The notes: a model not told the origin generated them from the letters alone. Numbered from the stretch's first letter, positions 25,405 through 34,205 are shown. The stretch: DNA of 35,381 nucleotides from an uncultured Nitratiruptor sp. (GCA_913056105.1 CAJXMB010000004.1:1-35381); one strand, 5' to 3'. Translations and numbers: made by a program.

Positions 25405-26304
25405 TTATTCCTTTAATTTTTCTATATATTTTTTTTGCCACTTAACAGCTTCTATCAAGGATAGCCAATCCACTCTTTTCTCTTTTTTAAAGATTTTATC
25501 ATAATTTTTTAGATTCCAATTTAAAAAATATTTTGGATTTAGTGCAATATTTAGATATCTAATCTCATAATGAAGATGTGGACCATTACTAAGTCCACTA
25601 TTTCCAGTAAGTGCAACTAAATCCCCTTTTTTAACAAACTCTCCTCTTTTAACTAAAATCTTGCTTAAATGTCCATAAAGGGTTTTAAATCCAAAATTGT
25701 GATCAATTATAAGTAGATTTCCATAACCACTACTTTTATGATAATTAGCAAATTCAACTACTCCATCTGCTGGTGCATAAACTTTAGAGCCAAATTTAGC
25801 TCTTAAATCAATACCTCTATGAAACTCTTTTTTATGAAGCATTGGATTTATTCTCCATCCAAAAGGAGATGTAACTACCATAGTTCCAACTGGAGAGCCA
25901 TTAGGAATAGCTCTTAAAATCAATTTTTTATCAATAAGATCAAGTTTAGCTAACTCCAATCTTTTAAAACTATCCACATCCTTTGGCGGAGTAAAATTTA
26001 TAATATCTTCAATATCAGCAATTTTGTCATTTATCTGGTTTAAAATTTTCTCTTTGTACTCTATTTTGTTTTTTAAATCTTTATTACTCTTTTCTAAAAA
26101 GAATTTAGTCTCTTTTAGCTTCTTAATAGTTTTAGACTGATTTTCAACTTCACTTTTTAAATATTTTATTGTTACTACAGAAATTGCTAAAAATATAAAA
26201 ATCATTAAAATAAAAGTAATAAGAAATCTTTTGATAAGTTGTGAAATTGTGTACTGCTTTGAACCCTTAAGTGTTGTTATGGTAATTAATAGTTTATTTC
26301 TCAT
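25405..26304 (-). CDS. M23-family membrane-anchored peptidoglycan peptidase
   Basis: A 299-residue protein: cytoplasmic N-terminus, one membrane span (about 27-49), a periplasmic coiled coil (about 50-105) and a LytM/M23 domain (about 145-255). The zinc site is complete: H162 and D166 in FHRGIDLRA, H212 in YGHLS, and H243 and H245 in GPHLHYEI. It probably cleaves peptide cross-links in peptidoglycan. The layout matches Csd1/Csd2-type shape endopeptidases and the downstream bactofilin supports that. It starts 11 nt inside the preceding membrane-protein gene. Confidence 0.92.
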   Translation of the reverse strand: MRNKLLITITTLKGSKQYTISQLIKRFLITFILMIFIFLAISVVTIKYLKSEVENQSKTIKKLKETKFFLEKSNKDLKNKIEYKEKILNQINDKIADIEDIINFTPPKDVDSFKRLELAKLDLIDKKLILRAIPNGSPVGTMVVTSPFGWRINPMLHKKEFHRGIDLRAKFGSKVYAPADGVVEFANYHKSSGYGNLLIIDHNFGFKTLYGHLSKILVKRGEFVKKGDLVALTGNSGLSNGPHLHYEIRYLNIALNPKYFLNWNLKNYDKIFKKEKRVDWLSLIEAVKWQKKYIEKLKE

Positions 26305-27064
26305 CTATTAAAAGCTCTTTTGCAAAAACATATATAGCTGCATTATATAGACTAAGAAGATACAATAAAAGTAGTGCCACAGGCAAAAGTATAAATGTTG
26401 AAGAAAGAAGTATTGAAAATATATATACAAAAGTTACAATAATTGACCAAATAAAGATCAAAATAAAATACTCTTTATTAAAGGTCTTTTTCCAAAATTT
26501 TGGATTTAAAAGCAAAAAACTATTTTTAAATGCCTCGTTGAAATTTTCACTAAATATTATTTTTCCAAAAACTGCAGGAAAAACATATAACAAAAAACCA
26601 ATAATTAGTAATATTATTATAGAAGGTATAGAGTATTGAGTTGCCATTTCAAACATTAATTGATTAGAATTCATATTGCTAAAATATTGCATATTTATTG
26701 CTCCAAAAGGAATTGATATGATAAAAAATATAAAAAATAGCAACAAAGCAATAAAAAATAGACCCAAAAATCCCCCTGAAGCAATAGAGAGATATTTTGT
26801 TAAAAAGTCTGCTATTTTTGTCTCAGAAGCTTTAGTAGCTATCTCATCAATAGTTTCAATTTCATTTACACTTTTTCCAAAATATATCTGAATTGATAGA
26901 CTCAATATTGAGTAAAAAATTGCAAATATTATCCCTAAAATTGGAATAGCGCTAAAAATAAGCAAAACTACTAAAATAGCTAATGCTCCAAATGAGAGTG
27001 CATAATTTCCCTTAAAGAAATTAATACTAAGTTTCATTGCTGTTATATTACTTTTTTCAATCAT
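26294..27064 (-). CDS. Polytopic membrane protein of unknown function
   Basis: A 256-residue protein with about five to six hydrophobic segments: about 22-45, 48-62, a long pair at 98-120, 148-168, 200-220 and 225-245. There are two soluble loops, one acidic (NEIETIDEIATKASETKIAD) and one containing ENFNEAFKNSFLLLNPKFWK. The last resembles the intracellular loop of DUF4013-type or similar multi-pass proteins, but I cannot name a family with confidence. ATG 27064 has a strong SD AGGAG. The position between HIT and the M23 peptidase may be simple co-transcription. Confidence 0.75.
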   Translation of the reverse strand: MIEKSNITAMKLSINFFKGNYALSFGALAILVVLLIFSAIPILGIIFAIFYSILSLSIQIYFGKSVNEIETIDEIATKASETKIADFLTKYLSIASGGFLGLFFIALLLFFIFFIISIPFGAINMQYFSNMNSNQLMFEMATQYSIPSIIILLIIGFLLYVFPAVFGKIIFSENFNEAFKNSFLLLNPKFWKKTFNKEYFILIFIWSIIVTFVYIFSILLSSTFILLPVALLLLYLLSLYNAAIYVFAKELLIDEK

Positions 27065-27073
27065 TTTCTTCTC

Positions 27074-27568
27074 CTAATTAAAATAGTCTTTTGAAAAATT
27101 TTTTAATGTTTTATAAATCTTTTCAAAATCTGTGCTATAAACTCTTGTATTGGCAATAGAGGTTATAAAGTTTGTATCTCTTTGCCATCTTGGAACTAAA
27201 TGCATATGAATATGCTCAGCTATTCCAGCTCCTGCAGCTACTCCAAGATTCATACCTATATTTACACCCTCTGCATTAAACTTCTCTTTTAAAAGAGCAA
27301 CTCCTCTTTTGGCTAAAAAACTCATTCTAAGCCAAGTTTCATCTTTTAGACTTTCAAGATTATCTAAATGCATATGCGGGATAATCATGAAATGACCTGG
27401 AGTATATGGGTATTTGTTCATAACTATAAAACAACTTTCATCTCTAAAGAGCACATGGTTTTTCTCATCCATTGATGGATTTTTGCTTATATTGCAAAAA
27501 ACACAACCTTTTTCTTTTTTATCATTTATATATTCACTCCTCCATGGAGCATATAAGATATTTAACAC
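27074..27568 (-). CDS. HIT-family nucleotide hydrolase/transferase
   Basis: A 164-residue histidine-triad protein. It has an N-terminal CxxC (GCVFCNI), the NKYPYTPGHFMIIPHMH segment and the catalytic triad HIHMHLVPRW, followed by a C-terminal tail typical of the Ap4A phosphorylase-like HIT branch. Likely substrates are AMP-linked or dinucleoside polyphosphate molecules; the exact one is unknown. The GTG start at 27568 is supported by AAGGA 6 nt upstream, which overlaps the TRAP gene's TAA stop. It is part of the ruvA-to-bactofilin operon. Confidence 0.93.
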   Translation of the reverse strand: MLNILYAPWRSEYINDKKEKGCVFCNISKNPSMDEKNHVLFRDESCFIVMNKYPYTPGHFMIIPHMHLDNLESLKDETWLRMSFLAKRGVALLKEKFNAEGVNIGMNLGVAAGAGIAEHIHMHLVPRWQRDTNFITSIANTRVYSTDFEKIYKTLKNFSKDYFN

Positions 27569-27577
27569 TTTTTATCC

Positions 27578-29425
27578 TTAAAGTTTAATTATACCAGGAA
27601 AAATTAATAAAACTATTAAAGCCAAAATTTGCAAAATAATAAATGGAATTACTCCTTTATAGATATCTTTTGTGCTTACCAAATTTCCAGCTGCTCCTTT
27701 TAGATAAAAGAGAGCAAATCCAAAAGGAGGAGTTAAAAAGCTACTTTGTAGATTCATAGCTATTAAAATAGCAAACCATATTGGGTCAATTCCAAATGTA
27801 TGAATAATTGGAACAAAAAGCGGTATAACAATAAACGATATTTCTACAAAATCAACAAAAAATCCAAGTATAAAAATTGAAACCATTGCTATAAAGATAA
27901 ATAGCCACTTACTTCCTATATCTTGACTAAAAAAGTTATGAACTAACTCTCCACCTCCTAACTCATTAAATACCAAACTAAAAGTTGTAGCACCTATTAA
28001 AATCGCAAAAATCATAGAGGTTAGCTTAACTGTCTCAATAGTTGAATATTTAATCATCTCAAAATTTAGGCTTTTGTTAAAAAGAGTTAAAACTAAAGCA
28101 CCAACAACACCCATTGCAGCTGATTCAGTAGGAGTTGCAATCCCAGCAAATATTGAGCCAAGCACTGCTACAATAAGCAAAAATGGAGGAATTATAGAAA
28201 AAAGAATATCTTTTTTTGTTACCTTTTTTTCAAGCTTCACAGGAGGAGCTGCATCTTTTTTAATATATGAATATATGAAAATATATGCTATATAAAAAGC
28301 CACAAGTAAAAGTCCAGGAACCACAGCAGCTCTAAATAGATCTCCCACACTAACACTCATAACATCGCCCAAAATAATTAAAACTATTGATGGAGGTATG
28401 ATTTGCCCAAGTGTTCCACTTGCAACTATAGTTCCAGAAGATAGCTTTTTATCATATCCATATTTTAACATTATAGGAAGGCTTATAATACTCATCATAA
28501 CAACACTTGCTCCAACAATCCCAGTAGCTGCGGCTAAAATTGCTCCAACTACTACTATGCTTACTGCTAACCCTCCTCTAACTTCTCCAAAAGCAGCACC
28601 AAGATTTTCTAAAAGATTTTTAGCTAAATTACTCTTTTCTAAAATAAGTCCCATCAAGATAAATAGTGGAACTGCCATTAAAGTAAAATTTTGCATAATT
28701 CCATAGATTCTCATTGGAAGCATCTTAAATATATCTAAACTCAAATCATAATCACTAAAAGCAAATAAAATCCCAATAAATCCAAAAACAAAAGCTACCC
28801 TAAACCCACTCATAAGCAAAACTAAAGCCAATAAAAACATCAAAATTGATGGCTCTAAAATAAAATTTAAATCTAAACTAAATAGATACAGAATAGCTCC
28901 AAAAACAATCAAAGAAAAAAGAATAAATTTAAAATTTTTTATTTTCATATATGACTTTATAATCTCAGAAATTGCTTGCAAAAAGAGCAAAATCGCACTT
29001 ATCACAATAGCGGATTTAATCAAATATCTACAACAAAGACCTCCAGGATCACTTGAGGATTCATGTTGTATGTAACTTTGAAGAGCAAAATCATATCCAA
29101 AATAGATAATAAGAAGTGAAAAAGGGATAATTAAAAATAGATTATCTAAAATATTTATATACTCTTTTGTTTTTGAAGAGAATTTTTCAAAAAATATATC
29201 AACTCTTACATGTTTATCATGTTTTAAGGCATATCCAATTCCAAGTAAAAAAGTTAGATCAAAAAAGTGCCACTCAAGCTCTTGAAGAGCGATTGAACCT
29301 TCGTGAAATAGGTATCGCATAAAAGCATCATAAAAGACTAAAAATGCTAAAGCTAAAACTATAAAAGATGCAATAGAGGCAACAAAACTATTTAATCTAT
29401 CTATATAGTAAGAAAGTTTATTCAC
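27578..29425 (-). CDS. Fused TRAP transporter permease (DctQ-DctM)
   Basis: A 615-residue inner-membrane protein combining both TRAP permease subunits. The N-terminal 175 residues form four helices of DctQ type (ELEWHFFDLTFLLGIGYALK, HVRVDIF), and the remainder is DctM (PLFILMGLILEKSNLAKNL, GTLGQIIPPSIVLIILGD, GIATPTESAAMGVVGAL, FLTPPFGFALFYLKG). TRAP systems import organic acids using an ion gradient and a periplasmic binding protein. No DctP-type binding protein is in the window, so the substrate is open. I choose GTG 29425, with AAGGA 7 nt upstream, over a TTG at 29455 that lacks an SD and overlaps the small membrane-peptide gene. Confidence 0.92.
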   Translation of the reverse strand: MNKLSYYIDRLNSFVASIASFIVLALAFLVFYDAFMRYLFHEGSIALQELEWHFFDLTFLLGIGYALKHDKHVRVDIFFEKFSSKTKEYINILDNLFLIIPFSLLIIYFGYDFALQSYIQHESSSDPGGLCCRYLIKSAIVISAILLFLQAISEIIKSYMKIKNFKFILFSLIVFGAILYLFSLDLNFILEPSILMFLLALVLLMSGFRVAFVFGFIGILFAFSDYDLSLDIFKMLPMRIYGIMQNFTLMAVPLFILMGLILEKSNLAKNLLENLGAAFGEVRGGLAVSIVVVGAILAAATGIVGASVVMMSIISLPIMLKYGYDKKLSSGTIVASGTLGQIIPPSIVLIILGDVMSVSVGDLFRAAVVPGLLLVAFYIAYIFIYSYIKKDAAPPVKLEKKVTKKDILFSIIPPFLLIVAVLGSIFAGIATPTESAAMGVVGALVLTLFNKSLNFEMIKYSTIETVKLTSMIFAILIGATTFSLVFNELGGGELVHNFFSQDIGSKWLFIFIAMVSIFILGFFVDFVEISFIVIPLFVPIIHTFGIDPIWFAILIAMNLQSSFLTPPFGFALFYLKGAAGNLVSTKDIYKGVIPFIILQILALIVLLIFPGIIKL

Positions 29426-29429
29426 TATT

Positions 29430-29528
29430 TCATCCTTTTTTAAAAAAGTATTCAAAAATTTTTTGTAAAGCTACTATCACAAATACCAAAATTACAATTG
29501 CTAAAAATTCAAGAAAAAAGTTTTTCAA
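29430..29528 (-). CDS. Small 32-residue membrane peptide between murF and the TRAP gene
   Basis: TTG 29528 opens a 32-codon frame ending TGA 29430. The peptide begins MKNFFLEFLAIVILVFVIVA and ends with a basic, aromatic tail, EYFFKKG, giving one hydrophobic span of about 17 residues. SD AAGGA (29539-29535) lies 6 nt upstream and overlaps the murF stop. Its own stop lies 4 nt before the TRAP GTG, and its 3' end supplies the TRAP SD. It therefore fills the only gap in the operon and has the same stop-over-SD spacing as its neighbours. The function is unknown. It could be a membrane peptide attached to MurF or to the transporter, or a leader ensuring TRAP translation. Confidence 0.6.
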   Translation of the reverse strand: MKNFFLEFLAIVILVFVIVALQKIFEYFFKKG

Positions 29529-29537
29529 ATCCAATCC

Positions 29538-30968
29538 TTACATATATGATGGAGCATCATTACTAAATAGTATCAAATCTTTACTTTTTGTATAATTAGC
29601 CAAAACATCTTGAAGATTTGATTTATCTTTTAAAATAATCTTTTTTGCTCTTTTTATATTTTTATCTAAAACATCTCTATTTATTTTTCCTGTAATTATT
29701 ACCAAATCAAAAACTTCATCAATCTTTTTAGCAAGTTTTTCATTTGCCTCTTTGGTTGATTCAACAATCCCTGGAGTTACCACAACCTTTCTTCCTTTAT
29801 AACTTTTTACAAGTTCATATGAGCTAATCATTCCCTCTAAATTCCCATTATAACTATCATCTATAATTATTTTACCATTTGCCTCTATCTTTTGGAGTCT
29901 ATGCTCTATTGGTTTTAAAGAGAGCAGAGCTTTTTGAATCTCATCTATGCTCATTCCTAACTCATAAGCTACCATTATAGCAGCAGTTAAATTGATAGCA
30001 TTAAAAGCTCCTAAAATTGGTGCTTTAAAATGGTAATTTTTACCATTAAGCTCTAAATCAAAGCTAATCCCATCTAAAGAAGCCTCAACATTTTTTATAT
30101 TTTCTCCAAATTTTACAAACTCTTCTTTTTTATTTACTGGTATTTCATAATATAAAAAGGCTTTTTTTAGCTTTTTTGAAGATAAAATCTCAAGTTTTGT
30201 AGCAATAATATTTTCTATAGTCTTAAAATATTCAATATGTTGAGGTCCAATTTTTCCAACTATAACATACTCTGGATTTAAAAATGAGCTAATTTCATAT
30301 ATATCACCTCTCTCTCTTGCTCCTGCTTCGGCAATATAGATTTGAGTATCAAGAGGCAGATCCTCATTTATATCTTTTAAGATTCCCCCCAAAGTATTTA
30401 CACTTCTTGGCGTTGCATAGACTCTAAATCTATTTTTTAAAATCTGGTATAAAAAGTTTTTAATGCTTGTTTTACCATAGCTTGCAGTTACTCCAATAAT
30501 AGTTGGATTAATTTTTTCAAGCCTTTTTTTGGCTTGGTTTTTATATATTGTAAACAAAAACTTTTCAACAAGATTTGAGATTATCAAAGCTATAGCAATG
30601 GGAATAATGGTTGGAAAAACTTTGCAATTAAATTTTGCTAAACATAGCAGATCTAAAAAGAGTGTAGTAAAAAAGAGCAAAAGAAAAAATCTCTTTACTC
30701 TTCCAGTTAAAACCAACTTTTTATCCAACTTTTTTTGCCAAAGAAAAAGAGTTAAAATATAAAAGATTAAAAATATAAAGATATATTCTTTAATAGCAAA
30801 ATATATAAACAGAGGAAGTAGAAAAAAAACAATATGTAAAAGAGGTTGATGGTGGTGTAAAATAACTCTATTAATCTTATAGTTATACCATTGAAGATTT
30901 AAAATAAGATAATATCCAATGGATAAAACAAAAATTAGATGCTCTAAAAGATATAATAAATCCATCAT
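29538..30968 (-). CDS. murF: UDP-MurNAc-tripeptide:D-Ala-D-Ala ligase with N-terminal membrane domain
   Basis: MurF adds D-Ala-D-Ala to UDP-MurNAc-tripeptide, the last cytoplasmic step of peptidoglycan precursor synthesis. The 476-residue protein has about 150 N-terminal residues with four hydrophobic segments (about 4-25, 42-76, 92-111, 117-134). A Mur ligase follows: ATP loop GVTASYGKTS (159-168), the YIAEAGARERGDI and GKIGPQHIEYF region, the LGAFNAINLTAAIMVAYELG helix and KIIIDDSYNGN. The membrane extension is unusual outside Campylobacterota and would hold the enzyme near MraY. It overlaps acyP by an ATGA. The ddl gene, which makes its D-Ala-D-Ala substrate, is four genes upstream in the same operon. 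Confidence 0.94.
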   Translation of the reverse strand: MMDLLYLLEHLIFVLSIGYYLILNLQWYNYKINRVILHHHQPLLHIVFFLLPLFIYFAIKEYIFIFLIFYILTLFLWQKKLDKKLVLTGRVKRFFLLLFFTTLFLDLLCLAKFNCKVFPTIIPIAIALIISNLVEKFLFTIYKNQAKKRLEKINPTIIGVTASYGKTSIKNFLYQILKNRFRVYATPRSVNTLGGILKDINEDLPLDTQIYIAEAGARERGDIYEISSFLNPEYVIVGKIGPQHIEYFKTIENIIATKLEILSSKKLKKAFLYYEIPVNKKEEFVKFGENIKNVEASLDGISFDLELNGKNYHFKAPILGAFNAINLTAAIMVAYELGMSIDEIQKALLSLKPIEHRLQKIEANGKIIIDDSYNGNLEGMISSYELVKSYKGRKVVVTPGIVESTKEANEKLAKKIDEVFDLVIITGKINRDVLDKNIKRAKKIILKDKSNLQDVLANYTKSKDLILFSNDAPSYM

Positions 30969-31234
30969 CTAACTATCTCAAATCCATCGGTATAGATCTC
31001 ATCTAACTCTTCAACCTCTATATCTTTTACATCTGATAGTGGTGGTCCTTTTTTAAGAGCTTTTAAAAAATTATCAAATTGAATCTCTTTTAAAGTTACA
31101 ACCACTTCAACTCTTCCATCTTCTAAATTTCTAACATATCCATTAATCTTTAGTTTATCTGCAATCTCTTTTGTATATTTTCTAAACCAAACCCCTTGAA
31201 CTCTTCCACTAACTAAAAATTTATATGTTTTCAT
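30965..31234 (-). CDS. acyP: Acylphosphatase
   Basis: An 89-residue enzyme hydrolysing carboxyl-phosphate bonds. The catalytic loop SGRVQGVWFRKYT carries the phosphate-binding Arg, and NGYVRNLEDGRVEV carries the catalytic Asn. The start is ATG 31234 (MKTYKFLVSGRVQG), with GAGGA about 6 nt upstream. A longer frame from 31270 would add 12 residues lacking SD support. It overlaps the hydrolase gene upstream by 14 nt and murF downstream by 4 nt. Confidence 0.93.
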   Translation of the reverse strand: MKTYKFLVSGRVQGVWFRKYTKEIADKLKINGYVRNLEDGRVEVVVTLKEIQFDNFLKALKKGPPLSDVKDIEVEELDEIYTDGFEIVR

Positions 31235-31946
31235 ACTCTTCCTCAATCTTTTGTGAGATACTTTTAGCATTTTTTAAAAAAAAGTAGTGATCTCCATCAA
31301 ATTCAAAAAATCTACTTTTTTTAATCAAAGAGGCAATTTTTTTACCACTATCAAGAGAAGTTGCTCTATCATCTCTTCCCCAAAAAATAAGCGCATCTTT
31401 TTTATAATTTGCAAAGATAGAGCTAAAATCCTCATCTACAACATTCTTAAATGTCTCATACATATTTTCATCCATTTTTTTAACATCTCTTGATACAAAA
31501 AACTCTCTTAATCTCCTACTTCCAAAAGGTTTTAAAAGTTTATATAAAAATATCTTTGCCTTAACCCTAAATGGCTTTTTTTCTATAATTCCTGCGCTAC
31601 TTAAAAGCACAAGTAGTTTTGGCTCTAAAAGTGTTGCAACCTTACCTCCAAAAGAGTGCCCAACAATAATATCTTTTTTAAAATTTAGTTTTTCTAAAAA
31701 AAGCTCTACTATGTTTGCATAATCTTTTGTTGTTAAAATTTGAGTATTTAAAGATTTTCCAAAGCCAGGCATATCCAAATATATATGTCTAAAATCTTTT
31801 AGATACTCTTTAAAAGCAGCTTTCATAACATCTTTGCTGCTTCCCCACCCATGCAAAAATATAATATTTTTCTCATTTTTGATATTTAAAATCTCATAAT
31901 TTATCTCAAACTTTTTATCTTTATAAAAAATCTCTTTTTGTGCCAA
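31221..31946 (-). CDS. Alpha/beta-hydrolase fold protein
   Basis: A 241-residue alpha/beta hydrolase. It has an HGWG oxyanion loop (32-35), nucleophile elbow GHSFGG with Ser98, an Asp in FWGRDD and His in FEFDGDHYFF, so a complete triad is present. Substrates of such proteins cannot be read from sequence; esters or lipids are possible. TTG 31946 has AAGGGA 6 nt upstream. It lies between the TRIC-like channel and acyP in the long minus operon. Confidence 0.9.
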   Translation of the reverse strand: MAQKEIFYKDKKFEINYEILNIKNEKNIIFLHGWGSSKDVMKAAFKEYLKDFRHIYLDMPGFGKSLNTQILTTKDYANIVELFLEKLNFKKDIIVGHSFGGKVATLLEPKLLVLLSSAGIIEKKPFRVKAKIFLYKLLKPFGSRRLREFFVSRDVKKMDENMYETFKNVVDEDFSSIFANYKKDALIFWGRDDRATSLDSGKKIASLIKKSRFFEFDGDHYFFLKNAKSISQKIEEEYENI

Positions 31947-31955
31947 ATATATCCC

Positions 31956-32564
31956 TTATAAAATTTTTGGTAGATGCCAATCTTTAAAATAGGCAATCAA
32001 TCTTAAAGTTAGAGCTATTGAAAATATAATAAAAATTGTACAAAAATTTAATTCATAAAATCTATCTATTATAAATATCAAAGCACCAACAAATAAAGAA
32101 ATAGTTGCATATACTTGCTCTTTTAAAACTGTTGGTAATCTATTTAGTAAAATATCTCTTAAAATCCCTCCTCCAACAGCAGTTATCATAGCTAAAAAAA
32201 TCACACCAAAAAAGTTTAAACCGCTATTTACTCCTATGATTGAGCCAGTTGTTGAAAATGAAACCAATCCTATTGAATCACTTATTATAAATATTTTTCT
32301 CTTTTGAAAGTCCAAATTTCTATGCAACTTTAAAAAAATTGCAAATAAGATTACAGACAGCACTAAAATAGTTGGGAAAAAGTTCATAAAAGAGTAAGGC
32401 AGATGCCCAACTATCACATCTCTTATGATCCCTCCTCCAAGTGCGGTTAAAAAAGATGCTATAAAAATGCCTAGAATATCAAGTTTTTCTTCCACTCCTA
32501 CCCAAAATCCACTAAGAGCAAAAGCAATAATTCCAATAGATTCTGTGATATCAAGTAGACTCAT
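31956..32564 (-). CDS. TRIC/UPF0126-family membrane protein
   Basis: A 202-residue protein with seven hydrophobic segments and the family's duplicated signature: TALGGGIIRDVIVGHLPYSF in the first half and TAVGGGILRDILLNRLPTVL in the second. Prokaryotic TRIC proteins form trimeric cation channels, with each protomer made of two inverted three-helix repeats. ATG 32564 directly abuts the ddl stop (TAAATG, zero gap) and has no strong SD, suggesting coupled translation. The ion carried is unknown. Confidence 0.92.
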   Translation of the reverse strand: MSLLDITESIGIIAFALSGFWVGVEEKLDILGIFIASFLTALGGGIIRDVIVGHLPYSFMNFFPTILVLSVILFAIFLKLHRNLDFQKRKIFIISDSIGLVSFSTTGSIIGVNSGLNFFGVIFLAMITAVGGGILRDILLNRLPTVLKEQVYATISLFVGALIFIIDRFYELNFCTIFIIFSIALTLRLIAYFKDWHLPKIL

Positions 32565-33596
32565 TTATCTATTTTTCATACCTTGAATAGAGTTTATATA
32601 TCTATAATCAATTTTTATAGATTTTTCTTTTGGAATATTTCTTGATAATTTTTCTAAAACAGTTTCAAAATCGCTAAAAAGATAGTTTGCTAAACTTCCA
32701 GGAACTGGATTTATCTCATTTAAATAGATGTTGTTCTCTTTAACAAAAAAATCGCATCTAATAAGTGAGCCTAAAAACAAAGGTTCATAAATCTTTTTAA
32801 AAATCTCTTTTAATCTATCTTCTAAACTTTTTTCAATATTTGCACCTTGAATTTCACTATTTCTTGAAAAATCTAAATATTTCTTCTCAAAATCTAAAAA
32901 ATCACTCTTTTTTGGCTCTTCTATTATAGAAAATATAAAATCATTAGCTTTACATCCTGCTAAATTATACTCTTTAATGCCCTCTATAAATGGCTCAACT
33001 ATTACTTCATCATCAAACTCAAAAGCTGTATCCAAAGCATAACTTAACTCATCTTTATCTCTAACAACACTAACACCAATAGAGCTTCCTAGTCTAAGAG
33101 GCTTTATAATCACAGGAAAATCAAATTTTATAGGCTCTACACTCTCTTTGCTTATAACTTGATACTCAAGAACATCAACTTCAATCTCTTTTGCAAACAT
33201 TTTGGTAAAATGTTTATTAAAACTTATTACACTTGCTTCAATTCTTGGTCCTATATAATCTATACCATAAAAATCCAAAAGAGCTGGTAGTTTCCCATCC
33301 TCTCCATCTCTTCCATGAACCAAATTTATAGCCACATCAAAATCGACTCTTTTTCTGCCTAAAATAGTTTTTTGATAAAAACCCTCTTTTGTCAAATATA
33401 TTTTTGGACTCTTTTTATACTCATATGAACTAAAAAAGCTTGATTTCATATCTTTTTTATCTATTAGATAAAACTCTCTATTTTCATCTATAAATATAAA
33501 TATACTATCTTGTAGCTTCTTTTTTAAAACAATAGCACTTACAATACTTATCTCATGCTCATAACTACTACCACCAAAAATTAAACCATACTTCAT
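32565..33596 (-). CDS. ddl: D-alanine--D-alanine ligase
   Basis: Ddl makes the D-Ala-D-Ala dipeptide that MurF adds to the peptidoglycan precursor. The 343-residue ATP-grasp protein has MKYGLIFGGSSYEHEISIVS, VHGRDGEDGKLPALLDFYGI, VIIKPLRLGSSIGVSVV, EPFIEGIKEYNLA and the metal-binding IYLNEINPVPGSLANY. Start: ATG 33596 with AAGGAG 5 nt upstream. A TTG codon one position earlier is too close to the SD. ruvA precedes it by 9 nt. The Tyr-Leu-Phe (YLF) near the C-terminus fits a dipeptide-forming Ddl rather than a depsipeptide ligase, but this is only suggestive. Confidence 0.95.
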   Translation of the reverse strand: MKYGLIFGGSSYEHEISIVSAIVLKKKLQDSIFIFIDENREFYLIDKKDMKSSFFSSYEYKKSPKIYLTKEGFYQKTILGRKRVDFDVAINLVHGRDGEDGKLPALLDFYGIDYIGPRIEASVISFNKHFTKMFAKEIEVDVLEYQVISKESVEPIKFDFPVIIKPLRLGSSIGVSVVRDKDELSYALDTAFEFDDEVIVEPFIEGIKEYNLAGCKANDFIFSIIEEPKKSDFLDFEKKYLDFSRNSEIQGANIEKSLEDRLKEIFKKIYEPLFLGSLIRCDFFVKENNIYLNEINPVPGSLANYLFSDFETVLEKLSRNIPKEKSIKIDYRYINSIQGMKNR

Positions 33597-33605
33597 CAAA
33601 CTCCT

Positions 33606-34163
33606 TTAAATCTTTTGCAATTTTTTAAGTGCCTCTTTGACTAAAGATGTAGTATCATCTGATTGACACTCAGCTAAAACCTTTTGAACTAAATCTTTTT
33701 TAAATCCCAATGATTCAAGTGCCAATGCTGCCTCATTAAAAGCTGAGCTTTGTGGCAAACCACCCTCATCTAAACTAAACTCTCCAAGTTCAACCAATAT
33801 CCTTGAAGCACTTTTAGCTCCAATTCCTGGAACCTTTTTTAACATAGGTATATTTTTCTCTTTTACAACTTTAACAAACTCTTTTGGTTTAAATGTAGAG
33901 CATATTGCCATTGCAACTTTTGGACCCACTCCATTTATCTTAATAAGTCTTTCAAACATATTTTTTTCATTAATATCTAAAAATCCATATAGAGTCTCAC
34001 TATCTTCTCTAATAATATGAGAAATATGCAACTTAATCTCTTTTCTTTCTATTGCATTGCTACAATTTACTGAGATAAAAACTTCATAAATCAGACCATT
34101 TACATTTAGATGCAAAAATGTTGGCTCTTTTTTTTCAACTTTTCCAATCAATCCAACTATCAA
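33606..34163 (-). CDS. ruvA: Holliday junction branch-migration protein RuvA
   Basis: RuvA binds Holliday junctions and loads the RuvB motor. The 185-residue protein has an N-terminal OB-fold ([36 protein letters not shown]), a double helix-hairpin-helix ([35 protein letters not shown]) and a small C-terminal RuvB-binding domain ([13 protein letters not shown]). TTG 34163 is supported by GGAG 6 nt upstream and the canonical MIVGLIG start. It is the first gene of the long minus operon. ruvB and ruvC are not in the window. Confidence 0.95.
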   Translation of the reverse strand: MIVGLIGKVEKKEPTFLHLNVNGLIYEVFISVNCSNAIERKEIKLHISHIIREDSETLYGFLDINEKNMFERLIKINGVGPKVAMAICSTFKPKEFVKVVKEKNIPMLKKVPGIGAKSASRILVELGEFSLDEGGLPQSSAFNEAALALESLGFKKDLVQKVLAECQSDDTTSLVKEALKKLQKI

Positions 34164-34176
34164 AATTTTCTCCGTA

Positions 34177-34197
34177 TATAATTGTTAGATGTGCCCT
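34177..34197 (+). promoter_or_regulatory. Promoter/leader element (copy 2) upstream of murJ
   Basis: TATAAT (34177-34182) followed by TGTTAGATGTGCCCT, identical to 10429-10449 except for one base. It lies 61 nt before the murJ ATG on the same strand. The element lies within the ruvA-murJ divergent gap, so the minus strand could also be affected. A weak minus-strand TATAAA (34206-34201) might drive ruvA. Confidence 0.6.
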
Positions 34198-34205
34198 AAA
34201 TTTAT

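Noticed and set aside
28398-28706. Plus-strand open frame inside the TRAP gene
   Set aside because: It is the complement of hydrophobic DctM helices and has no independent support.
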